DNA of 60,360 nt. It comes from Planctomycetota bacterium. Lineage in GTDB: Bacteria; Planctomycetota; Planctomycetia; Pirellulales; Lacipirellulaceae. A program made the translations under genes and the position numbers. The notes beneath the pieces are model-generated. The model had not been told where the DNA came from. It saw only the letters and a program-made list of their open reading frames with translations, and did not search any database. Location: contig JAJDED010000051.1 in the NCBI GenBank assembly GCA_029259915.1, positions 1 to 60,360 of the forward strand. The letters run 5' to 3'. How positions within the stretch are numbered: position 1 is the first letter of the stretch; each line of letters opens with the position of its first letter. Below, piece after piece: positions 34,449 through 44,759 of this stretch.

Positions 34449-34689
34449 CCTGAATACTAGCTAATCTTGCCAAACTGTAAGTTACAACCCGAGCATACGG
34501 TTGTTTGCGCGTGCCCAAGAATCAGGCCCCACTAATCTAGGTAGCGGTTACAGCAAATGCGCCTTTTTTAACGAGACTCGATTGGAACCCTCGACTCCAA
34601 CTCGGCCACGAGAAAGTACGGAGGACACGTTTTTGACAATCACGTATCTCTCACGCCAACGGGAGAAGGGCACGCCGATGGGAGAAGGG

Positions 34690-34780
34690 TTGAGAGCTAG
34701 AGGCTGAGTGTGCTAAGAGCCAGATAAAATGTGTCTTCCCCTCTGGCTCTTAGCTCTCTGCTCTTGGCTCTCGGCTAGCT
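34690..34780. repeat. inverted array, family 'GCTCTTAGCTCTCTGCTCT', third locus
   Basis: The left arm TGAGAGCTAGAGGCTGAGTG plus TGCTAAGAGCCAG pairs with the right arm CTCTGGCTCTTAGCTCTCTG plus CTCTTGGCTCTCGGCTAG. It ends just before the metH stop. Confidence 0.7.
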
Positions 34781-34788
34781 GACGCATC

Positions 34789-37700
34789 TCATCCCGGCGA
34801 ATAGCCCAGATGTGGACCCAACCAACGCTCGACTTCCGCAATGCTCATCGACTTGCGGCGTGCGTAATCCTCGACCTGCTCCCGAGAGATGCGGTCGAGG
34901 GCAAAGTATCGGGCCTGCGGATGCGCAAAATAGAGCCCCGAAACGCTGGCAGCCGGGTGCATGGCAAAATGCTCCGTGAGCTTGATGCCAGCCCCATTTT
35001 CTGCGTCCAACAACGCAAATAACGTGCGCTTTTCCGTGTGATCCGGCTGAGCCGGATATCCGGGAGCAGGACGAATCCCGCGGTATTTTTCGGCAATCAA
35101 TTCCTCGTTCGTAAGTTTTTCGTCAGTGCCGAAGCCCCAGTCGTGCCGTGCTTGGGCATGCAAACATTCGGCAAACGCCTCGGCCAACCGGTCGGCAAGC
35201 GCCTTGGTCAGAATCGAATTGTAATCGTCATGCTCGGCGTCGAATCGTGCCACCAATTCGTCGCAGCCAATCCCGGTGGTCACGGCAAACGCGCCCAAAA
35301 AGTCCTCCCGGCCCGCACTGGCAGGGGCAATGAAATCGGCAAGCGAGGTGTAAGTCTCCTGCCCCTTACGTTGCCACTGTTGCCTGAGCCCGTGGAATCG
35401 GCACTGTTCCGCGCTACGCGACTCGTCGGAGTACAGGACAATATCTTCTCCATCCGATGCCGCGGGCCAAAAACCATACACGCCTTGCGCACGCAGCAAA
35501 TTTTCTTCGATAATGCGGTCCAAGAGCGTTTGGGCGTCGTCGAACAATCGCCGCGCCTCCTCTCCCATCCGATCATCTTCAAAAATGCGGGGATACTTTC
35601 CTTTGAGTTCCCAAGTCATAAAGAATGGCGACCAATCGATAAACTCACGCAGCTTGGAAAGCGGGAAATCTTCAAGTTTTCGCACCCCGGTGAATGCCGG
35701 CTGGGGAATATCAACCGCCGCCCAATCGCAAGTGAACCGCTTCTTGCAAGCCTCGGCATAAGAAACGAGTGGCGCCGCTTGGCGTTTCTCGTACGAAGCA
35801 ACCAACTGCTGCTGGAGTTGGCGATTCTCGGCTTCAAATTGCGGTCGGTTCTCAGGATTGATCAGCTTTTCCACCACGCCCACCGCGCGCGAGGCGTCCA
35901 ACACGTGGGCCACACAGTGGTCCGTGCCAGGAGCAATCTTCACGGCCGTATGTTTGGCGCTGGTCGTCGCACCGCCGACTAATAGCGGAGTTTCCACGCC
36001 GGTGCGCTTCATCTCGCGCGCCACATAAACCATCTCGTCGAGACTCGGAGTGATCAAGCCCGAGAGGCCAATCACATCAACCTCTTCCGCCGCGGCTCGT
36101 TCCAAAATAGTTTCGCACGCGACCATCACGCCCAAGTCGATTACCTCAAAGTTATTGCAGCCGAGAACCACCCCCACGATATTCTTGCCAATGTCGTGCA
36201 CGTCGCCCTTGACCGTGGCCAACAATACCTTGGCGCGCGCACGACCGACGGTGCCGGCAGCCTCCTTCTCCGCTTCCATATAGGGCGTGAGATGCGCAAC
36301 CGACTTTTTCATCACCCGAGCCGATTTGACCACCTGCGGCAAAAACATTTTTCCCGCACCGAATAAATCGCCGACGACACTCATCCCATCCATCAACGGT
36401 CCTTCGATGATCGACAGACACAGGTCATATTTTTGCCGGGCTTCTTCGGTATCTTCGTCGATGTGCTTGACGATGCCTTTGAGGATCGCGTACTTTAGCC
36501 GCTCTTCAACTGGCCCACTCCGCCACTCGGCATCCGCGGCATCCGAGGCCCCCTTGCCCTGCCCTTTTACCGTTTCTGCAAAATCGACCAAACGCTCCGT
36601 GGCGTCAGACCGTCGATTCAACAGCACGTCTTCCACCAACTCCTTAAGCTGTGGTTCGATGTCTTCGTAAACCTCAAGCTGTGCGGCGTTGACGATTCCC
36701 ATATCGAGCCCCGCTTGGACCGCATGATACAAAAACGCGGAGTGCATCGCCTCGCGCACCGCGTCGTTGCCTCGGAACGAAAACGAAATATTCGACACGC
36801 CCCCAGAAATATGTACTCCGGGACACTCCGCTTTGATCTGCCGTGTGGCCTCGATGAAATCGACGGCGTAGTTGTTATGCTCGTCGATTCCCGTAGCAAC
36901 CGTGAGAATGTTGGGATCGAAAATAATATCTTCGGGCGGAAAGTTGGCCTGCTGGGTCAGCAACTCGTAAGCGCGCCGACAAATGCGCACTTTTTCAGAT
37001 GCTACGGCTGCCTGGCCCTCTTCGTCGAAAGCCATCACCACAGCCGCGGCCCCGTATTGACGGCACAGCCGCGCCCGGCGCAGAAATTCCTCTTCGCCAT
37101 CTTTCAGGCTAATCGAATTTACAATTGGCTTGCCCTGGATCGCCTGCAATCCCGCTTCCAGCACCGACCACTTGCTGCTGTCGACCATCACCGGCACCGC
37201 CGCAATGTCGTGTTCGCCGGCAATCAACCGCAGATATTTGGTCATCACCGCTTCGCTATCGAGCAGCCCCTCGTCCATGTTGATGTCGATGACATTCGCG
37301 CCCCCTTCGACTTGCAGCCGGGCAATCTCGATCGCTTCCTCGTAGTTTTCGTTCTTCACCAATCGGGCGAACTTCCGCGAACCGGTGACATTCGTCCGCT
37401 CGCCAATCATCAGGAAATTGCTGTCAGGGCGCAGCGTGAGCGGTTGCGTCCCGCCCAAACGCAATCGGGGCGCAACCGTCGCGCGCACATGAGGTTTCCA
37501 CCGACCGACGCGCTCGGCCAACGCTGCAATGTGCTCGGGCGTCGTGCCGCAACAGCCCCCCACGATATTTAGCCAGCCGTTCTCGGCAAACTCGCCCACC
37601 AAATCCGCCATCGCTGCCGGACCAAGATCGTACTGACCCATTTCGTTCGGCAAGCCGGCATTCGGATGGCAGCTAATATAGGCCGGAGATATCCGCTGCA

Positions 37701-38499
37701 ATGTTTCCAAATGGGGCCGCATCAACTCCGGCCCCAGCGCGCAGTTCATCCCGACCGAAAGCATGGGGAAGTGCGACACCGCGTGCCAAAAAGCTTCGAC
37801 GCTTTGCCCCGAAACAAATGTCGCCCCGCCCTTGTCGAACGTGCCCGAAACCATCACCGGCACACACTTGCCCGATTCGTCGAAGTACCGCTGGATCGCA
37901 AACAGACACGCCTTCAGATTCAGCGTGTCGATCACCGTCTCCGGCATCAGAATATCGACGTCCGCCTCCACCAGCGCCGCGACTTGTGCATAGTACGAGT
38001 CGGCCATTTCGTGGAACGTCACCGCGCGAAAGCTGGGATCGTCGACGTGCGTGCTGATCGCGGTTTGCTTGGTGGTCGGGCCAATCGAACCGGCAACAAA
38101 CCGCGGCTTATCGGGATTCTTTTCCGTAAACTCTTGGCATGCAACCTTCGCACAACGAACCGCTGCCGCATTGATTTCGCCGACCAACTCCAGCGGAAGA
38201 TTGAATTCGTCCATCCCAACCGGGCTGGCGCCGAACGTGTTCGTTTCGACAATGTCTGCCCCCGCTTCGAGATAACGACGGTGGATTGCCGTAATATCGT
38301 CAGGCCGCGTGAGACACAAGATATCGGCAAAGTTTTTAAGATCGCGGTCATGGTCCGCAAACCGCTCGCCACGTGTCGCGGCCTCGTCCAGCCCAAGGGC
38401 CTGAATTTGCGTACCTGTAGCCCCATCCAGCAGCAAAACTCGCTCTTCGAGCAGTTCGCACAGCTTTTCGGCGGCGGAAAAATTCGAGTCCCCTTGCAT
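34789..38499 (-). CDS. metH: cobalamin-dependent methionine synthase MetH
   Basis: MetH moves a methyl group from methyltetrahydrofolate to homocysteine through cob(I)alamin. All modules are present in 1236 residues (E. coli: 1227): homocysteine-binding barrel with zinc cysteines in 'GMNCALG' and '[11 protein letters not shown]'; pterin-binding domain ('[17 protein letters not shown]'); B12 cap and B12-binding domain with the lower axial His in '[15 protein letters not shown]'; and the C-terminal S-adenosylmethionine activation domain ('[15 protein letters not shown]'). An AGGA ribosome site precedes the ATG. No cobalamin or SAM riboswitch was recognised in the short upstream region, which abuts the divergent gene at 38666. 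Standalone gene. Confidence 0.97.
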   Translation of the reverse strand: MQGDSNFSAAEKLCELLEERVLLLDGATGTQIQALGLDEAATRGERFADHDRDLKNFADILCLTRPDDITAIHRRYLEAGADIVETNTFGASPVGMDEFNLPLELVGEINAAAVRCAKVACQEFTEKNPDKPRFVAGSIGPTTKQTAISTHVDDPSFRAVTFHEMADSYYAQVAALVEADVDILMPETVIDTLNLKACLFAIQRYFDESGKCVPVMVSGTFDKGGATFVSGQSVEAFWHAVSHFPMLSVGMNCALGPELMRPHLETLQRISPAYISCHPNAGLPNEMGQYDLGPAAMADLVGEFAENGWLNIVGGCCGTTPEHIAALAERVGRWKPHVRATVAPRLRLGGTQPLTLRPDSNFLMIGERTNVTGSRKFARLVKNENYEEAIEIARLQVEGGANVIDINMDEGLLDSEAVMTKYLRLIAGEHDIAAVPVMVDSSKWSVLEAGLQAIQGKPIVNSISLKDGEEEFLRRARLCRQYGAAAVVMAFDEEGQAAVASEKVRICRRAYELLTQQANFPPEDIIFDPNILTVATGIDEHNNYAVDFIEATRQIKAECPGVHISGGVSNISFSFRGNDAVREAMHSAFLYHAVQAGLDMGIVNAAQLEVYEDIEPQLKELVEDVLLNRRSDATERLVDFAETVKGQGKGASDAADAEWRSGPVEERLKYAILKGIVKHIDEDTEEARQKYDLCLSIIEGPLMDGMSVVGDLFGAGKMFLPQVVKSARVMKKSVAHLTPYMEAEKEAAGTVGRARAKVLLATVKGDVHDIGKNIVGVVLGCNNFEVIDLGVMVACETILERAAAEEVDVIGLSGLITPSLDEMVYVAREMKRTGVETPLLVGGATTSAKHTAVKIAPGTDHCVAHVLDASRAVGVVEKLINPENRPQFEAENRQLQQQLVASYEKRQAAPLVSYAEACKKRFTCDWAAVDIPQPAFTGVRKLEDFPLSKLREFIDWSPFFMTWELKGKYPRIFEDDRMGEEARRLFDDAQTLLDRIIEENLLRAQGVYGFWPAASDGEDIVLYSDESRSAEQCRFHGLRQQWQRKGQETYTSLADFIAPASAGREDFLGAFAVTTGIGCDELVARFDAEHDDYNSILTKALADRLAEAFAECLHAQARHDWGFGTDEKLTNEELIAEKYRGIRPAPGYPAQPDHTEKRTLFALLDAENGAGIKLTEHFAMHPAASVSGLYFAHPQARYFALDRISREQVEDYARRKSMSIAEVERWLGPHLGYSPG

Positions 38500-38665
38500 A
38501 AAAATCCTGTCGGTAAACCTTTTCAGTGATTAAAATCGTTTTCAAGAGTAAATCGGATTGCTGGGCTATTCTTTACGTAATCTATTAAGTATCTCAGATG
38601 CTCCGCTGAATGACAACGTCGAACCGAGGCCGTCATGTCGTTCAACAACCAAGAGAGCCCTGTCA

Positions 38666-39955
38666 ATGACAACAATTCTCCCGCCGCAGTTCGGCTCACG
38701 CCAAACAAAGTTTCTCGCCCTATTGCTGGGTCTAGTAATCCAACTCCCGGCAGCCGCGAACACGGGAACTTTCGTCGACCGCCAACTCCCCACTGATCTG
38801 CGCGTGGTCTCTTACAACGTGCTCTGGAACACCATCTTTCCCAGCGAAAATCCCACGCAGGCCGCCAAGTTCGACCGCGTGGTCGCCGCGCTCGATCCCG
38901 ACATCTTGAACTTGCAAGAAATCGGTCCGAACGATCCCACGGCCGCCGACGTCGTCGCGCTGATGAACACCATTCAGCCACTCCCCGGCGGAGCCACCTG
39001 GCACGGCCACCAATCGTGGGACAACGTCATCGTTAGCAAGTATCCTTTGACCATGTTGGCCACCGATACCGTTCCCGAGCCAAGCTCGACAAGCGTAGCC
39101 ATGGCACTGGTCGACTTGCCGGACGCCCAATTCAATACCGACTTCTACTTCATGAACACCCACTTCAAATGTTGTGGAGGCGCGGGAAGCACCGAAGACG
39201 ACAAGCGCCAGGAGCAAGCCGACGCCCTGGTCAATTGGATGCGCGACGCCCGCACCCCTGGCGGTAATGTCAATTTGCCAGCCAACACCCCCATGGCCAT
39301 CACCGGAGATCTGAACATCGTCGGCAGCTTCCAACCGATCAACACGCTGGTGACCGGCAACATCATCAACGAAGGCACCTACGGCTCCGATTCACCACCC
39401 GACTGGGACGGAACAGGTCTGACCGACGCCCATCCCGTGCATAACGCCACCGGAGCGACCGATTACACCTGGCGCAACGATGGCTCAGGCTTCGCGCCGG
39501 GGAGACTCGATTACATTATCTATACCGACTCTTCACTCAACGTCGGCAATCAATTTGTGCTCAACACCGTTGCCATGAACTCCGCCGAGAGAACAGCCAC
39601 CGGCTTGCAGCAATACGACGTGACGCAAGACAGCGCAGGCACCAACTTCGACCATCTACCAGTCGTGGTCGACTTCCAAATGCAGACCGTCACCTTTGCC
39701 GAAAGCGATTTCAACTCCAGCGGCACCGTCGACGCTGCGGACCTAACCATCTGGCAAACCGGCTTCGGCATCACAAGCGGCGCCGCAAAAACCGACGGCG
39801 ACGCCAATGAAAACGGCACCGTCGACGGCGACGATTTTTTAGTATGGCAACGCCAATCCTCCGCCGCCGCCCCCATCGCCGCAGCAATCCCCGAGCCAAC
39901 GTCACTGGTGTTGCTGATGCTGGGTAGCCTTTTCATGCGACGACGCGCAGGCTGA
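38666..39955 (+). CDS. secreted endonuclease/exonuclease/phosphatase-fold protein with dockerin-like repeats and PEP-CTERM tail
   Basis: The start at 38666 places a signal peptide at residues 1-35 ('FLALLLGLVIQLPAAANT'); the frame also runs 36 codons upstream without a plausible leader. The EEP domain (about 45-365) has 'VVSYNVLWN', catalytic Glu in 'LNLQEIGPND', 'MNTHFKCCGG', 'ITGDLNIV' and the terminal 'NFDHLPVVVDF' (Asp-His pair). It could cleave nucleic acids, phosphoesters or lipids outside the cytoplasm. Two calcium-loop dockerin-like repeats follow ('DFNSSGTVDAADLTIW', 'DGDANENGTVDGDDFLVW'), then the sorting tail 'PEPTSLVLLMLGSLFMRRR'. This tail marks exopolysaccharide-associated sorting by exosortase. 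Divergent from metH. Confidence 0.87.
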   Translation: MTTILPPQFGSRQTKFLALLLGLVIQLPAAANTGTFVDRQLPTDLRVVSYNVLWNTIFPSENPTQAAKFDRVVAALDPDILNLQEIGPNDPTAADVVALMNTIQPLPGGATWHGHQSWDNVIVSKYPLTMLATDTVPEPSSTSVAMALVDLPDAQFNTDFYFMNTHFKCCGGAGSTEDDKRQEQADALVNWMRDARTPGGNVNLPANTPMAITGDLNIVGSFQPINTLVTGNIINEGTYGSDSPPDWDGTGLTDAHPVHNATGATDYTWRNDGSGFAPGRLDYIIYTDSSLNVGNQFVLNTVAMNSAERTATGLQQYDVTQDSAGTNFDHLPVVVDFQMQTVTFAESDFNSSGTVDAADLTIWQTGFGITSGAAKTDGDANENGTVDGDDFLVWQRQSSAAAPIAAAIPEPTSLVLLMLGSLFMRRRAG

Positions 39956-39964
39956 TCGCAAGCG

Positions 39965-40273
39965 CGGGTGCCACTGTCTGGTCCACCACGGCGGATTCGC
40001 TGGGGCGAACTTATCCAGCAGTGCGGAGCGGGTACCAGGGAAAGCCGTACACCTCTTTGGCTGAAAGCCATTTGTCACCGTAGCCTGGGGCAAACAAAGT
40101 GCCGCCCCAGGTTATGGGTGCCAAAGTGCATGCTTTGGCCGAAGGCCATATTCACGGCAACGCAAGATTTTCTCTCTGGGTGTGTGAGTTTGGCCCTTGG
40201 CCAAAATGGGTGGTGGGAACCTTCCACCTGTGGCGTTGCCACAGGCTACGGTGAGAAAGGCCTTCGGCCATAA
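39965..40273 (+). repeat. ~300-bp direct repeat flanking the blaI-blaR1 locus, copy 1
   Basis: From CGGGTGCCACTGTCTGGTCC to CCTTCGGCCATAA. It matches 44760-45053 at nearly every base, except for a short divergent block around 40020-40060. It contains the smaller units 'GTAGCCTGGGGC' and 'TTGGCCGAAGGCCA' that recur at 49560-49780. Confidence 0.9.
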
Positions 40274-40303
40274 TGTAGGTCAGGTGTCGCACCTGACACA
40301 TAG

Positions 40304-40338
40304 TTTCCTTGGCGCTATTGGCGTCCTTGGCGGTTCCA
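40304..40338. repeat. 'TTGGCGCTATTGGCGTCC' array (single arm)
   Basis: TTTCCTTGGCGCTATTGGCG plus TCCTTGGCGG belongs to the family at 5262-5415. Confidence 0.6.
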
Positions 40339-40384
40339 TTTCCCCCGTCTTCACCCTCCCAAATCTGCCCCTAACGGAAATCGC

Positions 40385-40412
40385 TTGACAACTACTGGCC
40401 AACCAGTAGAAT
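40385..40412 (+). promoter_or_regulatory. promoter of blaI-blaR1 (TTGACA - 16 bp - TAGAAT)
   Basis: The -35 TTGACA (40385-40390) is perfect and the -10 TAGAAT (40407-40412) has five of six consensus bases, with a 16-bp spacer. The first operator lies between and over the -10. Confidence 0.7.
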
Positions 40413-40441
40413 CACAAGCATACCTACTGGACAACCCGTAG
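40392..40441. promoter_or_regulatory. duplicated BlaI/MecI-type operator
   Basis: Two copies: CTACTGGCCAACCAGTAG (40392-40409), a near-perfect dyad, and CTACTGGACAACCCGTAG (40424-40441). Centres are 32 bp apart, three helical turns, so dimers would bind on the same face. The first copy covers the spacer and -10; the second covers the expected transcription start and leader. TACTGG/CCAGTA arms resemble the TACA-type arms of known BlaI/MecI sites. Confidence 0.75.
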
Positions 40442-40462
40442 AAACTCTCGGACCACTCTACC

Positions 40463-40894
40463 ATGACCGACATCCAGCCCACCGACCGCGAACTAGAAGC
40501 ACTCAAAGTCCTCTGGCAAAAAGGCGAAGCTACCGTGCGCGACGTTTGCGATGCGCTCAACGCTTCCGGAGAAGATCTCGCCTACACTACCGTCCTGAGC
40601 CTGCTGCAGGTGATGGAACAGAAAAAACTGGTCGACTATCGCCGTGAGGGCAAGGCATATATCTATCGACCATTGATCGAACGAGAAAAAACCTATCGCC
40701 AGCTGGCCGGCGGGTTTTTGGATCGCGTATTCGACGGGGCGCTCGACGAATACATGGTCCACGCCCTCGAGTCGCGCAAGCTCAGCGCCACGCAGCTCGA
40801 CGAACTGCAAGCAATGATCGACAACGCCCGATCAAAATCGCGCAAACCGCTTGTTCAAAAAAAGAGTCGCAAAAAGAAAGGGGGCTCCCGATGA
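40463..40894 (+). CDS. blaI: BlaI/MecI-family transcriptional repressor
   Basis: A 143-residue winged-helix repressor: 'PTDRELEALKVLWQKGEATVRDVCDAL' forms the first helices and 'LAYTTVLSLLQVMEQKKLVDYRREGKAYIYRP' the recognition helix and wing. The C-terminal half ('FLDRVFDGALDEYMVHALESRKLSATQLDELQAMI') is the dimerisation part normally cut on induction. The tail is strongly basic (SRKKKGGSR). It should bind the duplicated operator upstream and repress its own operon. Its stop overlaps the start of the M56 sensor gene (ATGA), so the two are coupled. There is no beta-lactamase gene next to it; planctomycetes carry many such pairs with unknown targets. Confidence 0.92.
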   Translation: MTDIQPTDRELEALKVLWQKGEATVRDVCDALNASGEDLAYTTVLSLLQVMEQKKLVDYRREGKAYIYRPLIEREKTYRQLAGGFLDRVFDGALDEYMVHALESRKLSATQLDELQAMIDNARSKSRKPLVQKKSRKKKGGSR

Positions 40895-43800
40895 GTGCCG
40901 CTTTTTCCCACATCTCCCAGTGGTGCGGAGATTTCTATCTCCTGGCTACCCTACTATTGGCCGGGGCATTGCTCCTGGGGCAATTCATAAAACAACCCGC
41001 GCGACGGATCGCCATCGCCTGGTCCACCGCAATCGCGCTCGCCGGTTTGGCCCTGTTGTGCGCACTGCCCGACTGGTCACGGTTTCATCTGCTAGAAGTC
41101 CCCGCCACAACGGCAAGTAACATCACCACGCAAACCGTTTTTCCTGAAACACCAACCCCTTTCGCTGCAAAACTACCAGAGACTCTTGTCGGCGAAACGC
41201 CAGCAGCGTTTCCTGCAACCGCACTTCAAGAAATTCACCGTATCAATTGGGAACCGTTGGTTGGCCTTGCCGCCCTACTGGGCTCGGCGGTTGTCCTGCT
41301 TTGGCTCGGCATCGGCGCCTGGCAAATCCGTCGCCTGCGAACTTCGGCCCAGCCGCCATCGGCACGCGTCGCCGAAACTTTTGCAAGTTTACTGCGCCCG
41401 GGAGAATTGGCACCGTCGCTAGGCGTCTCGAATCGCTTGCCGGCCCCGGTTGCCGCGGGTTTGAGCCGACCCATCATTCTGTTGCCCGCGGAACTCGCTG
41501 GAAAATCTTCGCAAAGCGAACTGAGCAGCGTGTTGGCCCACGAGTTGGCCCACATTCGTCACCACGATTTGTGGCTCTTGGCGGCGCTTCGTTTGTTGCT
41601 ACTTGTGCTGTGGGCACACCCCCTGTTCTGGCTGCTGCGCCGTCACGTCCGGCTCGACCAGGAAACCTTAGCCGACGCCGCCGCGGCCGACGTCACCAAT
41701 CGTCCCGACTACGCCGAGCAACTAGTCGCCCTGGCCCGCTCGACAACCGCACACCAAGTGCCCCGATTCGCATCCTCGGTAGGCCTGTGGGAAAGCCCCA
41801 CGCAACTCAAACAACGCATCGCGACGCTCTTGGACGAAAAATTCCACATCCTACGCACCTGCAGCCCCCGCTGGCGAGCAGGAACGCTCGGCGCGCTGGT
41901 AAGTGTGGCCGTCGGCTTGTCGCTGGTAACGCTCAAACCAGCAGCGAGTGCTGACCCGCAGTTACAAGCGAAAATCGATAATGCCATTAATGTTATCCAT
42001 CAGCATCAGGACGCTAAGTCAGTAGATGAATGGGGCCAAGCCGTCCGCACGTTGATAGAGATCGGTCCTCCTGCGGTTCCTACGCTAATTGCCGAACTTG
42101 ACAAGGAAACCCGCGACCATTCCCTACGCAAGCTGGCGTTCACTTTGCGTGGAATTAATGATGTTAGAGCGATACCGGCGTTGATCCGTGCAATCCCCAG
42201 AACTTTTCAGCCACCTGCAAATGACTATGGATTACAGGTGAAAAATAAGCAGCTTTTTGAATTTCTAAAACGATACGATACGATTGATAGCAGTGATGAT
42301 CTCATTTATGGTCGCGCATTTCCTGAGGTAGTTCACACGTTGAAGAAATTGAGCGGCGGCGTATCTCTTGGCGAAATGGAGATCAATGGCGTCAACAGGG
42401 ATGGCACGCCAACTCAACAGGCAATGAAAAAAAGACTCTATGAACAAGTTGCGGCCCGTTGGGCTCGCTGGTGGGGAGTGAACTGGGAAGAATTTCTTTC
42501 CGACGTACGTTATGCCAAGGTGGGAATGCGTAAGCCGCAACAAAATTCGATGGCGCTTCCAAACGATGCCAAAACTGTGCGCTTTCCGGTGGGAGATGAT
42601 ATCCGATTGGGTGCGGAATCGATCGGCATATCCATTTCAGCGGTCGAGAATCCTCGCAGAAATTGTTTTCTGGACCTCGATACAGGCCGCAGTGCCGGCT
42701 GGCCCGACGAGCTGCCCGAATGGGGGACCGTGGATGAAAACAGTCCGGAAGTGATCAACTGGGCAAGAAAAAATGGATTCGATCTGCTCTGCGTCATGGA
42801 GAACGCCAACGACGGTAAGTCGAGCTACGGTGTTCGAATGCTCGACATGCGCGCATGGAAAATCACAGATGAACAGCTCCAGGAATTGCCACGGGCAATG
42901 CGAAACGAAATACCCTATCCTTTGGACGCACCTGTGGACCGAATGGAGCCGAAACACCAAAGCAGTGATTACAGCCATATCTACAACAACTTTGAGGGAA
43001 ACAACTATTTATTCCGCACAAGAGAGGGAGCCTATGGATTCATAAAACTGTATGAACCCGGCGACTTTCCTTATCCTTCGGTAAAGGCGGCTTACTATTT
43101 CTTCATACAGGACAAATCGGTCCCAGAAACGGCATTCCTACAACATCTACAACCGCCGGGAACATACTTCTTTGAGTTTTCTGGAGTTGCACCCGAAGAC
43201 ATCCCTGTCCTCGCAAAAGCCCTTCACGAATCCCGGAAGCCGAACACCATTATTGGACTGTGCACCGACGGCAAAGGCAAACTGCTCGAGGGCGTGACCA
43301 TCGAAATCTACTCACGGCGACTCCACGAGCCTAAGGGCGAACCGGAACTCATTCTGTCAACAAAATCCGACCGCGAAGGCCGGTTCCGCTTCGACAATCT
43401 GATCGATATCAAAAAAGAGTTTCCCCAAGGGCTGCCAGACGAAAACTTTCCTCAACTAAATGTAAATGGCAAGATGCTCTACTTTATTGGGCGGGCTCCT
43501 GGGCGAGTCTCGCGGTTCAAGGCACAAATGAACTCTTGGATTGTCCAGGCTGGCAAGGAAATTGTTTTCAAGATGCCAAAAGCCAAGACTTTACGCGGAC
43601 GGGTCACCGACGATTCCGGAAGACCTGTTGAGAACGCACTCGTCCTGGCCGGACTGGCTATTGGTACGCTCACCGAAAATATCAGTTCAGCCAAAACCAA
43701 CGCCAAGGGCGAGTATATCATCGACGATCTCGAACATTACGACGAGCAGGAAGCAAAGCACGCATACCAGAAGCGTATGCAGGACGCTCAATTTACAGTT

Positions 43801-44718
43801 ACTTTCACGGATGTTGCCGCGCAGATTGGTGAAAGCAAGCCGTGGAAAAGAATGTTTTATATCAAACACCCGGATTATGCCCTGCGACGAGCAGAGATTG
43901 ATGCGATCCCCGGCACCGTCGATGTCGTACTCCAACCGGCGTCAGTAATCGAGGGACAAGTCGTCACCCGCGAGCCAGGCAAAGCCGACAAACCGCCGGC
44001 CAACGTACCAGTCGTGCTCAAGCGTGTGCTGTCTGAAAAAGCAGACCCGTATTCGTATCAAACCGAAACGTCACAAACCGACGCCAACGGACACTACCGC
44101 TTCGGCTCCTTGCCAGCCGGGAAGTACTACCTTTCGTCAAGTAGCGACGGCTGGGTGACGCACGGCGTCGATAATGTCGAAGCGATTCGCGGTCAAACAG
44201 TAGAAGCCCCCGACATCGTCTTCACCCGTGGCGGGCGTGTCCGGTTGCAACTGGCCAACGAACAAACAGGTAAGCCCATTACTTTTGATAATGCGACCCA
44301 AGCCAACGTCAACCCTCAACCGCTACCGCGACGCTCCTGGTTTCCCTCAGGTTCATCCTCGAACGTAGTGAAATTCTCGCGTGAAGGTATCGGCGAATTC
44401 CAACTGCCCGCAGGAAGATTCACCATCTGGGTGAATGTTCCTGGAACTGACAACCAGCCCAGCTTATTGACGGCGGGATATTCCGTAATCAAACCCAACG
44501 AAGACGACCTAAAACTTTGGGCCTGCGAAGTGAAAGAAGGCGAGACAATCGACTTTGCCGTTGCCATGCAGAATATGGATAAGGAGTCGCCGTCTGTGAA
44601 TGGTACACTTTTGCGTTCTTCGTCACCCAGCGACGAACAAAAGGCCGACGTCGAGTTGGAACCCAATGCCATTTTGGTTCCCGCAACGCCACCCGCGGAG
44701 AGCGGCAGCGAGCAATAG
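40891..44718 (+). CDS. BlaR1-like M56 membrane metallopeptidase with very long non-penicillin-binding ectodomain
   Basis: The N-terminal ~330 residues are a BlaR1-type membrane protease: membrane segments near 15-33, 41-58, 120-143, 228-250 and 307-330, zinc motif HELAH at 217-221 and the downstream Glu258 ('LDQETLAD'). BlaR1 normally ends in a penicillin-binding sensor. Here the outer part is ~940 residues: HEAT-like helices (about 365-420, 'IGPPAVPTLIAELDKE'), a long unassigned region (430-780), and at least three carboxypeptidase-regulatory-like sandwiches ('RGRVTDDSGRPVENALV', 'IEGQVVTREPGKADKPPANVPVVLKRV', 'TDANGHYRFGSLPAGKYYLSS'). The sensor probably detects a ligand other than a beta-lactam and triggers cleavage of the BlaI partner. 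Codon use in 41960-44700 is noticeably less G/C-biased than in the protease part, which suggests the ectodomain was acquired separately. Confidence 0.85.
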   Translation: MSAAFSHISQWCGDFYLLATLLLAGALLLGQFIKQPARRIAIAWSTAIALAGLALLCALPDWSRFHLLEVPATTASNITTQTVFPETPTPFAAKLPETLVGETPAAFPATALQEIHRINWEPLVGLAALLGSAVVLLWLGIGAWQIRRLRTSAQPPSARVAETFASLLRPGELAPSLGVSNRLPAPVAAGLSRPIILLPAELAGKSSQSELSSVLAHELAHIRHHDLWLLAALRLLLLVLWAHPLFWLLRRHVRLDQETLADAAAADVTNRPDYAEQLVALARSTTAHQVPRFASSVGLWESPTQLKQRIATLLDEKFHILRTCSPRWRAGTLGALVSVAVGLSLVTLKPAASADPQLQAKIDNAINVIHQHQDAKSVDEWGQAVRTLIEIGPPAVPTLIAELDKETRDHSLRKLAFTLRGINDVRAIPALIRAIPRTFQPPANDYGLQVKNKQLFEFLKRYDTIDSSDDLIYGRAFPEVVHTLKKLSGGVSLGEMEINGVNRDGTPTQQAMKKRLYEQVAARWARWWGVNWEEFLSDVRYAKVGMRKPQQNSMALPNDAKTVRFPVGDDIRLGAESIGISISAVENPRRNCFLDLDTGRSAGWPDELPEWGTVDENSPEVINWARKNGFDLLCVMENANDGKSSYGVRMLDMRAWKITDEQLQELPRAMRNEIPYPLDAPVDRMEPKHQSSDYSHIYNNFEGNNYLFRTREGAYGFIKLYEPGDFPYPSVKAAYYFFIQDKSVPETAFLQHLQPPGTYFFEFSGVAPEDIPVLAKALHESRKPNTIIGLCTDGKGKLLEGVTIEIYSRRLHEPKGEPELILSTKSDREGRFRFDNLIDIKKEFPQGLPDENFPQLNVNGKMLYFIGRAPGRVSRFKAQMNSWIVQAGKEIVFKMPKAKTLRGRVTDDSGRPVENALVLAGLAIGTLTENISSAKTNAKGEYIIDDLEHYDEQEAKHAYQKRMQDAQFTVTFTDVAAQIGESKPWKRMFYIKHPDYALRRAEIDAIPGTVDVVLQPASVIEGQVVTREPGKADKPPANVPVVLKRVLSEKADPYSYQTETSQTDANGHYRFGSLPAGKYYLSSSSDGWVTHGVDNVEAIRGQTVEAPDIVFTRGGRVRLQLANEQTGKPITFDNATQANVNPQPLPRRSWFPSGSSSNVVKFSREGIGEFQLPAGRFTIWVNVPGTDNQPSLLTAGYSVIKPNEDDLKLWACEVKEGETIDFAVAMQNMDKESPSVNGTLLRSSSPSDEQKADVELEPNAILVPATPPAESGSEQ

Positions 44719-44759
44719 GTGCGCGAATGACGCGAATGCAAGAAAGCACGATCACGATT

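Larger units (their letters stand above)
34351..34788. other. intergenic region of 438 bp
   Basis: Apart from the candidate operator (34434-34448) and an inverted array (34690-34780) nothing is recognisable. A short frame at 34501-34707 (+) has no support. Confidence 0.45.
39956..40462. other. intergenic region with 309-bp repeat, hairpin, array and the blaI promoter
   Basis: In order: long direct repeat copy 1 (39965-40273), a perfect hairpin GTCAGGTG-TCG-CACCTGAC (40279-40297), a 'TTGGCG' array (40304-40338), and the promoter/operator of blaI (40385-40441). No gene. Confidence 0.7.

Noticed and set aside
38500..38665. Cobalamin or SAM riboswitch before metH
   Set aside because: The region is short and lacks the conserved B12-box or SAM-aptamer cores.
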